The notes under the pieces were generated by a model. It was not told where the DNA came from, made no database searches, and saw only the letters and a list, made by a program, of their open reading frames with translations. The position numbers and the translations under genes are program-made. From contig NZ_JAEFDB010000012.1 in NCBI RefSeq assembly GCF_016126015.1, positions 1-64,000 on the forward strand: 64,000 nucleotides of DNA, written 5' to 3'. Origin of the DNA: Capnocytophaga periodontitidis (GTDB taxonomy: Bacteria; Bacteroidota; Bacteroidia; Flavobacteriales; Flavobacteriaceae). Position 1 is the first letter of the stretch, and the number at the start of each line of letters is the position of its first letter. Positions 1 to 7,800 of the stretch are shown in pieces.

Positions 1-332
1 TAATCTTCTGAGGTATAGTAGTACAAAGTATCATTATCTGCTAATAATTCCTTTTCAAAATTAGCCTTACTAATCATTCTCCAACTTGTAGCACAAATCC
101 CATCAGGAAAAAATCTCATATACTTAGAAGAGCAATTTTTATTGCATTCTATAGATATAGAATCGCAGTAACAAATCTTATAAATTCCATTGAATTTCAC
201 AACAGAATTTTTGCTATAATCTGTATGAGAGTCGTAGCAATAGAAAAAGTTCTTGCTTACTCTTTTAGGGATATAATCGGCACAAGAGACAAGCAGTACG
301 CAAGCAATTAATATTTTAAATATCTTTATCAT
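1..332 (-). CDS. Small lipoprotein, 3' end outside the window (member of immunity-like array)
   Basis: The reading frame opens at an ATG at 332 and stays open to base 1, giving 110 residues without a stop, so the gene is cut by the window edge. It starts with a lipoprotein signal (MIKIFKILIACVLLVSC, lipobox LVSC, Cys17) and the mature part is rich in Cys, Tyr and Asp. It is the fourth gene in a row of small lipoproteins on this strand, and its start is preceded by the same 28-nt spacer as the others. I do not recognise the family. Position and spacing suggest an immunity protein of the type 23-like toxin encoded upstream; that role is inferred. Confidence 0.7.
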   Translation of the reverse strand, partial: MIKIFKILIACVLLVSCADYIPKRVSKNFFYCYDSHTDYSKNSVVKFNGIYKICYCDSISIECNKNCSSKYMRFFPDGICATSWRMISKANFEKELLADNDTLYYYTSED

Positions 333-360
333 AATGAATAAGGATTATGAGTTCTGTATT
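333..360 (-). repeat. Spacer derived from a toxin 3' end, copy 3
   Basis: This spacer matches 24 of 28 bases of the toxin coding end at 2204-2231. Read in the toxin frame on the minus strand it still spells YRTHNPYSL and then a stop overlapping the lipoprotein start, against YRTYNPFTSW in the intact toxin. It looks like a relic of a lost toxin gene, not ordinary intergenic DNA. Confidence 0.7.
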
Positions 361-379
361 ACACTAAAAAACATTAAGT

Positions 380-952
380 TTACCAATCAGGTTCCCAACC
401 TTCTAAAAGTTCTTTAGGAACATTCCTTTTTACATAAATTTCTCCAATATTATTACCTCCGAAAATATTTATAGAGTCATTATATATAGTTCCTTTTCTA
501 TGATTGACTTGCATAGTAGAATAAGCTCCTATAGTTGAAAATTTAATTTCTATTTTATTGTCATTCTCTTTAACATAATAATAGCCCATTTCTGCTTTTT
601 GAGGGTTAAAAAAAGATCTTTGTAAATTTAGCGATTCTTGCTTAGATAGTATAAACACCCCTACTTTATTCTTACTATAAAACTTTAAATAAGTAGTAGT
701 AGGAAGATAAGGTTCTCCTTCTTTTTCAATAATACGAATGTTTTTGGGTTTTGTACCACATAAAGAAGTCGTATATAAGTAAACTACTTCTGATTTATAC
801 AATGCCATTGTATCTATTTTGCTATAATCAGTATTTTCAGGTAAAGGTCTTATTTTTCGTCTTGGTAAGCCATATTCACTTGTATTCCCTATATACCAAC
901 AAGCAGTAGTAGAAAGAAATAAAACTAATAATATGATGATTTTTCTTACCAT
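380..952 (-). CDS. Small lipoprotein, paralogue of 1655-2203, putative immunity protein
   Basis: This 190-residue protein has a lipoprotein signal (lipobox TTAC, Cys18), so it should sit in a membrane facing the periplasm or surface. The first 50 or so residues and the last 14 (RNVPKELLEGWEPDW ending) are almost identical to the protein at 1655-2203, while the middle has diverged. That pattern fits duplication followed by divergence of the specificity region, as seen in immunity protein arrays. It lies in a same-strand series of four lipoprotein genes behind a toxin-tipped Rhs fragment. The family is not recognised; a structural homologue could change the functional guess. Confidence 0.75.
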   Translation of the reverse strand: MVRKIIILLVLFLSTTACWYIGNTSEYGLPRRKIRPLPENTDYSKIDTMALYKSEVVYLYTTSLCGTKPKNIRIIEKEGEPYLPTTTYLKFYSKNKVGVFILSKQESLNLQRSFFNPQKAEMGYYYVKENDNKIEIKFSTIGAYSTMQVNHRKGTIYNDSINIFGGNNIGEIYVKRNVPKELLEGWEPDW

Positions 953-980
953 AATGTAAAAGTATTATAAGTTCTGTACT
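953..980 (-). repeat. Spacer derived from a toxin 3' end, copy 2
   Basis: It matches 25 of 28 bases of the toxin end at 2204-2231 and on the minus strand still encodes YRTYNTFTLW followed by a TAA that overlaps the lipoprotein start (ATGGTAA). See the array finding. Confidence 0.7.
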
Positions 981-989
981 GAAAACTTT

Positions 990-1607
990 CTATTTCCATT
1001 CAACTAATTTCCTTGGGATTTTATTATATATTTTATCAATGGGGTAAACTTTAAAGTTATATGTTTTAGGAATCTTATATATTGTATCGTTATTAGTTTG
1101 GTAATCTTTAAAATAGAAAAAATCAATCGTCGTAGAGTCTGTTACAATGCCTTTTTCTTCTACTAAAAAATAGTCGCCAAAACTGTTATAAAACCACTTT
1201 ACAACTATAGTATCATTTTGAATATGATATTTTCCCCAATTCCAAATATGATAATTTCTATTACTTTGTTTATCAGTTTCTTCTAAAAACTCATTTATAT
1301 TTTTATCTAACATATATTCTGAGGCTTTAACAGCACATTCCTTCTCTATTAAATCACCACAGTAATCTCCAAAACCATTTTTGACAACATAGGTATATCC
1401 ATTATCTAAAAAGAGTTGCATATTGATATATACACCTTTTTGTCGCATATATTCTTTATCAAGATTGTAAACATGATAATAATATCCATTTGTTCTTAAT
1501 TTTCTTTCGTTGGGTGTATCACTAAATACAAAAGATTTTTTATTATAAATAACACTACACGCACACAGACAAATGAATAAAAATACAGAAATAATAATTT
1601 TTACCAT
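990..1607 (-). CDS. Small lipoprotein of a second sequence type within the array
   Basis: A 205-residue protein with a lipoprotein signal (lipobox LCAC, Cys17) followed by a hydrophilic Tyr/Asn-rich domain with no recognisable motif. It is not obviously homologous in its body to the genes at 380 and 1655, yet it begins with the same ATGGTAA overlap and the same toxin-tail spacer. I read it as an alternative immunity lipoprotein that entered the array by the same route. Function is inferred from position only. Base composition is very AT-rich, like the rest of the array and unlike the fructan locus. Confidence 0.7.
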   Translation of the reverse strand: MVKIIISVFLFICLCACSVIYNKKSFVFSDTPNERKLRTNGYYYHVYNLDKEYMRQKGVYINMQLFLDNGYTYVVKNGFGDYCGDLIEKECAVKASEYMLDKNINEFLEETDKQSNRNYHIWNWGKYHIQNDTIVVKWFYNSFGDYFLVEEKGIVTDSTTIDFFYFKDYQTNNDTIYKIPKTYNFKVYPIDKIYNKIPRKLVEWK

Positions 1608-1635
1608 AATGTAAAAGAGTTATAAGTTTTGTATT
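1608..1635 (-). repeat. Spacer derived from a toxin 3' end, copy 1
   Basis: It matches 24 of 28 bases of the toxin end at 2204-2231 and encodes YKTYNSFTLW plus a stop in the toxin frame on the minus strand, directly before the next lipoprotein start. Confidence 0.7.
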
Positions 1636-1654
1636 ACGCTAAAAAATATTAAGC

Positions 1655-2203
1655 TTACCAATCAGGTTCCCAGCCTTCTAAAAGTTCTTTAGGAACATTC
1701 CTTTTTATAAAAATATTACCATAGAAATTATGATGTCTTATATCTATAGAATCATTATATATAAAACCTTTTTTTCTACTAATATGCAAGGTAGCATTAC
1801 CAATAGTTGAGATTTTAGTTTTAATTTTATTACCTTCAATATAGTAATACCCCATTTTGGCTTTTTGAGGATTAAAAAAACACCGTTGCAGATTTAAGGT
1901 ATCTTGTTTAGATATTACAAAAAGACCTAATTTACCTTTACTATAGAATTTTAAATAACTTATGTAAGGATAAGAGTCGTTTTCTTTTTTTGTAAAATCG
2001 TTTATTTTCTTTTCTAAACTATTGTAAAAATAGTAGCTATCCAATTTATACAATGCCATTGTATCTATTTTGCTATAATCAGTATTTTCAGGTAAAGGTC
2101 TTATTTTTCGTCTTGGTAAGCCATATTCACTTGTCTTCCCTATATACCAACAAGCAGTAGTAGAAAGAAATAAAATTAATAATATGATGATTTTTCTTAC
2201 CAT
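1655..2203 (-). CDS. Lipoprotein overlapping the type 23-like toxin stop; probable cognate immunity protein
   Basis: A 182-residue lipoprotein (lipobox TTAC, Cys18). Its ATG sits inside the toxin stop (ATGGTAA, 7-nt overlap), the usual arrangement for a translationally coupled immunity gene. Residues 1-50 and the C-terminal 14 residues are nearly identical to the protein at 380-952. A lipidated immunity protein would imply that the toxin acts at a membrane or in the periplasm, not in the cytoplasm. No family was recognised; the immunity role rests on position, overlap and duplication. Confidence 0.75.
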   Translation of the reverse strand: MVRKIIILLILFLSTTACWYIGKTSEYGLPRRKIRPLPENTDYSKIDTMALYKLDSYYFYNSLEKKINDFTKKENDSYPYISYLKFYSKGKLGLFVISKQDTLNLQRCFFNPQKAKMGYYYIEGNKIKTKISTIGNATLHISRKKGFIYNDSIDIRHHNFYGNIFIKRNVPKELLEGWEPDW

Positions 2204-3747
2204 GATGTAAAAGGATTATAAGTTCTGTATTGATAAAAAGGTTTCCAATCCCAAGATTGGTTTTCAAAACTCATTTGACGTTTATCCAGTATTGATTTAC
2301 CTCCAAACCAAGGGATTCTAAAATTATGAAATGTTTGAGTTTGAATAGCGTCTCTTACCATTTCACTATTACCTCCTACACGCCAACCTCCATACCCAAT
2401 GGTTAAAGCTCCTAAACGGTATTTTTCTTTTGCTTCTAAAACTGCCCCATTAGGTAATTTTCTACCATATTCATCAATACACATTGGATCTCTGTGCTTA
2501 GAAATACTTCCATTTTCATTATCATAATCTCTATATCCTGTAAAAAGATTAAAGCCAGTTGTAAAATTACCTATACTCATATTTAGAGCTGCTGTTCTAT
2601 AGCTATCTCCATCATCACCTAAGAATCCTATAGAGCCATCATTCTCATACATTAGTTTAAAATCGCCACTTCTAAATCCTATCATCCCTGTTCTTTGTGA
2701 AAAATCACCTGACCAAGCATTAGTGCCTAAACTAACTCCGGTAGTACCATCATCCCAAGAGGCCATTATAGAATTGCGTACTTCTATAGCATTTTTGCCA
2801 AACCCATAATAATTATTATATGCCATTATTCCTACTCCAGCTGAAAAGCCCCAATTACCATCGTTATAGCCTACTGCAAAATTTGCCCCCATACCCGAAG
2901 CATTGCCAAAAGCTACAGCTAAAGATAGGCTTATATTCCAATCTCCTATAGGAAAATTGACACTTGGTAACATAGAAGATACTGCTCCTGTAGCTATACC
3001 ATTGGCAATAGATTCAGCCGTCAGCACTGCTGTTGATCCTAAAGCTCCCGTAATAGCACCTCCTACAGCTCCTCCTAAAACTGACAGTCCAAAACTTCCC
3101 CAAGACCAAGAGTCGTTAATAGCAGCACTTACCGCATAACTTGAAGCACCTATAATAGCACCAATAATAACCGCTGCCCAGAAAAACTCCCCATTAGGGT
3201 CAGTATAGAGTAGGGGGTTGTTCAAGCAGTACCCATATCTATTAAAGTTCTGCGTGTTAAAAGGGTCTTGTACAAAGTTATCGGGTTGTAAGAAGCGGTG
3301 TAGCGCAGGGTCGTACAAGCGTCCGTTCATATGTATAAGTCCTACCGTTTGCAGGTGTTCGTGCCCTGTAAAGCCTCTATCTAATAATGTTAAACCTTGT
3401 AACACTTTTCCCGCTCCATCTTCTACTTTTATGGGTTGCCCCCAAGGGTCAAAATGGCGTCTTTCAGCTATATTGCCGTTCTCATCAGTGAGCATTACAA
3501 TGCTTCCGAGATAGTCGCGGTGTAGGTAATAGAGCTTTTGCGTTTCACCGTCCGAAATGAGTATCGCAGGAGCACTATAGGCGTCACCGCCTAAGTAAAA
3601 CACAAACTTGGTGCTGTTATCGGTTTTGTTACATACTACTTCTACACTACCGTCGTGGCTGTAGTGTTTTAGTAGTGGGCGTTTGGCTTTCTCTACTTCG
3701 GCATTGCCGTAATAGCAGTGCGAACGCTCGCCAAAAGCGTTGTATAT
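2197..3747 (-). pseudogene. Orphan Rhs core end with type 23-like toxin tip, no start codon
   Basis: The frame runs 516 codons from just after an in-frame TGA at 3748-3750 to TAA at 2197, with no ATG before the core. The first 175 or so residues (from YNAFGER through GRLYDP and NPLLYTDPNGEF) duplicate the end of the Rhs core of the full gene at 4799-11200; identity stops abruptly at the YNAFGER codons. The remaining 330 or so residues are a different tip: a Gly/Ala-rich hydrophobic stretch, then alternating Gly/aromatic strands (for example AVAFGNASGMGANFAVGY, GFRSGDFKLMYENDG, FNLFTGYRDYD). From memory this resembles the polymorphic toxin type 23 (Ntox23) family. It is probably a silent cassette that becomes expressed by recombination with the full Rhs gene. 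An internal GTG at 3603 could act as a weak start. Confidence 0.7.
3215..3744. repeat. 530-bp direct repeat, orphan copy of Rhs core end
   Basis: This stretch aligns without gaps to 5763-6292 at a constant offset of 2548 bases, with only scattered substitutions. It covers the conserved core end just before the variable tip and is long enough to act as a recombination substrate for tip exchange. Confidence 0.85.
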
Positions 3748-3774
3748 TCAAGAGAAAATAAATTTTATCATTCT

Positions 3775-3900
3775 TTACATTTTTTCTTTTCTTTCATTAT
3801 TTGTTACCCGTACTTGATATGTATTATTTACGTAAAAGATATAATCATACTTTTCGTATCCTTCAAAAATAGTGTTATGTTCATAATTTTTTAAATATTC
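3775..3900 (-). pseudogene. 41-codon coding relic between immunity gene and orphan Rhs
   Basis: On the minus strand the frame starting EYLKNYEHNTIF and ending NNERKEKM before a TAA at 3775 reads like real protein but has no start codon, and its upstream end overlaps the end of the broken immunity gene in another frame. A further short frame (MIKFIFS, then TGA) follows and stops at the repeat junction. It may be the tail of a lost toxin followed by a cut immunity gene, or a frameshifted extension of the preceding gene. Confidence 0.35.
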
Positions 3901-4236
3901 TCACATTCTAAAACTTTTACATAATCATTTACTTTTTTCTTAGTTATATCTCCATTTATTTCAGGATTAGCTAACTCAAAAATAAATTCTTGTATCAGCG
4001 AAGGAATTTCTATATCATCTCTACATTCTACCAGATTAGCCCACTCTTCTAATTCATCAGTTGATATATCCCCTTTGATGTATTTTGTTAAAACAAAAAT
4101 CATAGACTGTGTATCTATTTTGACAATAGGTGACACACTATCCCAAGAATATTTAGAAAGTTCTTTTTTTTATATCTCGGGGCTTACCTCTTAAAAGAAT
4201 TAAGTCTAAAAGTAACTGTTTCCTGTCTGTCATCAT
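3891..4236 (-). pseudogene. Immunity-like gene frameshifted in an A8 tract
   Basis: Starting at ATGATG (4236 or 4233) the frame reads MTDRKQLLLDLILLRGKPRDIKK and then meets a stop; dropping one A from the A8 tract (bases 4164-4171) joins it to the open frame KELSKYSWDS...EEWANLVECRDDIEI...VKVLECENI, ending at 3891, for about 114 residues. The joined product looks like one small acidic soluble protein of the size of many immunity proteins. Without the correction only the 81-residue downstream part, from a GTG at 4136, could be made. It may be a pseudogene, a phase-variable gene or a sequencing error. The family is not recognised. Confidence 0.6.
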
Positions 4237-4310
4237 AATTTTGATTTTACGTGAATAATATCTCCTTGTGCTGAAAGCGTACATCTCATAGCTACCACAT
4301 TCTTTTCAGT
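4233..4310 (-). pseudogene. C-terminal relic of a lost toxin
   Basis: Between an in-frame TGA at 4311-4313 and the TGA at 4233-4235 the minus strand encodes about 25 residues, TEKNVVAMRCTLSAQGD and then IIHVKSKL, and the stop overlaps the ATGATG start of the next immunity gene (TTATGATGA). The toxin-stop/immunity-start overlap is the same arrangement as elsewhere in the locus, which supports reading it as the last piece of a displaced toxin tip. Confidence 0.5.
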
Positions 4311-4340
4311 TCAAATAAAAACCATAGTAAAAATTCTCTT

Positions 4341-4811
4341 TTAAATTAAATAAGGAGGAATCTCTTCCCATTTGTAACCATAGATATCATCGGCTAAAAT
4401 TTTATTTATTTTATCTAATGAATAGGCGCATTCATCACCATTATTAAAGAATAGACATTTACTATCGTTTGTTTGCAACATAATGTAATAGATTACTTGC
4501 TCTTCTGTATAAAGAGTTTTTCCTATGCCAAACTCAATATTTGTAATTTTATCTCCTATTAATTTTGATAAAGAGGAATTACTACCTATTCTTTGTATAG
4601 TATATGCTTCATATTTAATATTGTTCTTATCTTTCCAATAATTCCCTATTGAAAAAAGCAATGTTTCTCCCACATCAGAAGCCAAGATACTAATAGATTT
4701 TTCACTGTCCAAGTGTTTGAGGTTTAAATGCAATTCTAAAAGTATTCCTTCTAAAGTTACTTCTATTATATTGCATATTTTATAGTCTTTTATTTGTTCT
4801 ATCGTTGCCAT
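4341..4811 (-). CDS. Probable immunity protein for the tip of the full-length Rhs toxin
   Basis: A 156-residue soluble acidic protein with no signal peptide, expected in the cytoplasm. Its ATG (4811) lies within the last codons of the Rhs gene, with a 13-nt overlap (ATGGCAACGATAG contains both start and Rhs stop), so translation is probably coupled. Small size, acidity, overlap and position directly behind a variable toxin tip are the classic signs of a cognate immunity gene. A cytoplasmic immunity protein suggests a toxin with a cytoplasmic target, in contrast to the lipoproteins behind the orphan tip. I do not recognise the family. Confidence 0.75.
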   Translation of the reverse strand: MATIEQIKDYKICNIIEVTLEGILLELHLNLKHLDSEKSISILASDVGETLLFSIGNYWKDKNNIKYEAYTIQRIGSNSSLSKLIGDKITNIEFGIGKTLYTEEQVIYYIMLQTNDSKCLFFNNGDECAYSLDKINKILADDIYGYKWEEIPPYLI

Positions 4812-7800
4812 ATAGTTGTAGCGTTATTAAAATGTTTATTACCAGTAGCATTTTTTAATATTGTGATCATTGTCCCATCTGACCTTGTAACAATAACATG
4901 TCGTCCATTAGAATAAAATAATGCATTATAAAAACCTCCAGAATCAGGATTACCCCAAGTTCCCTGACGTATTGTACTTGCATTTTTATAAATATAATTA
5001 GCTATTTTTCTCATTGCACCTAATTGAGTCTTTGTTAAGGCTATCCCTTTCTCTCCAATTCCCCATTGATAAGCGTGTTGAGCCAATTTATTATCAGCTA
5101 ATTTAAGTCCAGGAGTTAAAAGTTTAAGATTTTCATCAAGAGGTCTTATAGGAATTAACTTAGGTTGTTGTATTTCTAAAGATACTGAAGTTGGAGCTTT
5201 TAGTTCTAAATTACCTGTTATGTTATTTTCTACATCTAAATGAACACCCATTGGTGTTGTTTCTAAAGTTTGAACAGGTTGAGGAATTTCTCGTCCTGTC
5301 CAAATATTATGCCCTTTAGGGGTAGTAAGAGCTCCTGTAGCTCCTCCTAATATAGCTCCTCCTACAAAACCAGACAAAGCTCCCCATCCTGCACTGCTCC
5401 AAAACATCCCATCCCCTCCGGGTAATAACGACATAAAACCACCACTTATTGCTCCTCCTACGAATCCACTAGCTGCTCCTACAGCTGCTCCTCCTACTAT
5501 TCCACCAGTAATTCCATAAGTAGCTAATCCTGTTGCCGCTAATCCTCCTACATAAGTAGCAGCGGCTCCTGAGACCCCGCCTATCAGAGCTCCTCCACCT
5601 ATACCAAGCCAAGTATTTCCGCTACTATAATCCCACCTAAAAGGATTGTATGTACCATTGGCTTGAGAACCTCCTATATAAGCACCTACTACAGCGCCTA
5701 CTATAGCACCTACTATGATAGCTGTTATAATAAACTCTCCATTCTCATCTACATACACCAGTGGGTTGTTCAAGCAATAGCCATACCTATTAAAATTCTG
5801 TGTATTAAAAGGGTCTTGTACGTAGTTGTCGGGTTGTAAGAAACGGTGTAAGGCTGGGTCGTACAAACGAGCATTCATATTGATAAGCCCTACGGTTTGC
5901 AGGTGTTCGTGCCCTGTAAAGCCTCTATCTAATAAGGTGAGTTTGTCTAAGGTATTGCCTGCGCCGTCTTCTACTTTTATGGGTTGTCCCCAAGGGTCAA
6001 AATGGCGTCTTTCAGCGATGTTGCCGTTCTCATCAGTGAGCATTACTATAGAACCTAAGTAATCTCTATGTAAGTAATAGAGTTTTTGCGTTTCACCGTC
6101 CGAAATGAGTATTGCAGGGGCACTATAGGCATCACCGCCTAAGTAAAGTATAAACTTGGTGCTGTTATCGGTTTTGTTACATACGATTTCTACACTACCA
6201 TCGTGGCTGTAGTGTTTAAGCATTGGGCGTTTGGCTTTTTCTATTTCAGCATTACCATAATAGCAATGTGAACGCTCGCCAAAGGCGTTATATTTATAGC
6301 TTATCCGTTCTTTATCCTTTACATATATCTGCTCAGGAGCTTTGAAAGCGTTATACCTTACAGTGGGTAGTGGGTGTTTTTCTAAATACGTCTCACCTGC
6401 TTCGTTGGTGGTGAGCTTTTGTTGTTGGTAGCCATTACGTGTGTATTCATAGGTACCAATGGCACTGTTTTCGGTAATGCGACCCCGTTCGTCGTATTGG
6501 TGGGTGGCATTGCCCCAGCGGGTGAGGCGGTCGGTGGTATCATACGCAAATTCTTCTTTTTGGTTATAAAAACTATAAATGCGATGATTGAGTAGCCCTC
6601 GTTGTGGGTTGAAATCGTATTGCAATACGTTTAGTGGGGTATCTTCCCTTTGTACGGTTTGTGTTTTAGGGAAATGACTGTTGTAGTCTAAAAGTTCTTT
6701 GGTTTTGCCTTTGTAGAGGCTCAATGGCTGTCCGTACTCATTACTTTCGGTCAGTTTCCAAAGAGTTATCCCCTTATCGTCCTTCATCTCCACAAGTTCG
6801 CCATTTTGGTAGCGGTATTGCACGGCACTGCTCACACGTTTACCTGCCGTTTGGGCGGTAGTGGTTTCTTGTTGCACACGTCCAAAGGCATCATAAGTAT
6901 AGTTTTTAGTAAATACTGCTTGAGGGTTGGTCTCGGTAGTTTGAACCAATTGTTTGAGTCCGTTGTATTCATAGCGGTAACTGTCGTTATTGCCGTCTTT
7001 GTTTTGGTTGTCTATTTGGGTGAGCAATTTGTCGGCGTTATAGGTGTAGCGTATGTGCATATCGGTATAGTCTCCCGTGATATGTTTTTCGGTAAGGCGG
7101 TCGGTACCTTGCGCATAGTTAAAGGTAGTTTTTCCTTTAGGGGTAGTTTCTTCTGTGAGGTTGCCCCACGTGTCGTATTGATAGGTATATCGCCCTGCTG
7201 AGGGGTCGGTAAGGCTTGTTTTGCGTCCCCAACCGTCTTGGGTGATGCGTTGTACTGCACCACTATAGTCGGCTGTTTTTAGGTTGCCGTTAGCAAAGTA
7301 GGTATAGCGCACGGTACCCCCATTATCTTGGTGTTCTACGATGTTACCTTGCGCATCGCGAGTGCTTATGATTTGTTGCTGTCCGTCATCGGCAGTGGTT
7401 TTGAGTTTGTCGTAATTAAAGCGGGTAACTTTACCTTCGGGATTAGTGATAGTGGTAGGTCGTCCATATACATCGTATTCAGTACGTTTTACCTTTTGAG
7501 AAGCACCTCCTGCAAGGTGAGGAGTGCTTACAGCTACTTGTTGCCCTATGCCGTTGTACTGGTAGCTAATTGCATAACGGTTGTTGAAAGCATCGTTACT
7601 TTCTTTTTCTAACAACCAACCTAAAGTGTTATAACTCTCTGCACTATAAGTACCTTCTTCGTTTTCGGTAATGGTTTTAAAAATACTTCCGTTAAAGCTA
7701 TAATGTGTTGTAGTTTTCTTACCTAAGAAATCTGTTGTTTGGATAGGTCTACCTGAAGAATCGTAGGTATATAGAGTAGTTTGCCCTAATGGAGAGGTTT

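Noticed and set aside
2903-3514. Plus-strand frames antisense to the orphan Rhs
   Set aside because: They are shadows of the minus-strand coding sequence; their residues (Pro/Ser/Cys-rich) follow the codon pattern of the opposite strand and no promoter precedes them.
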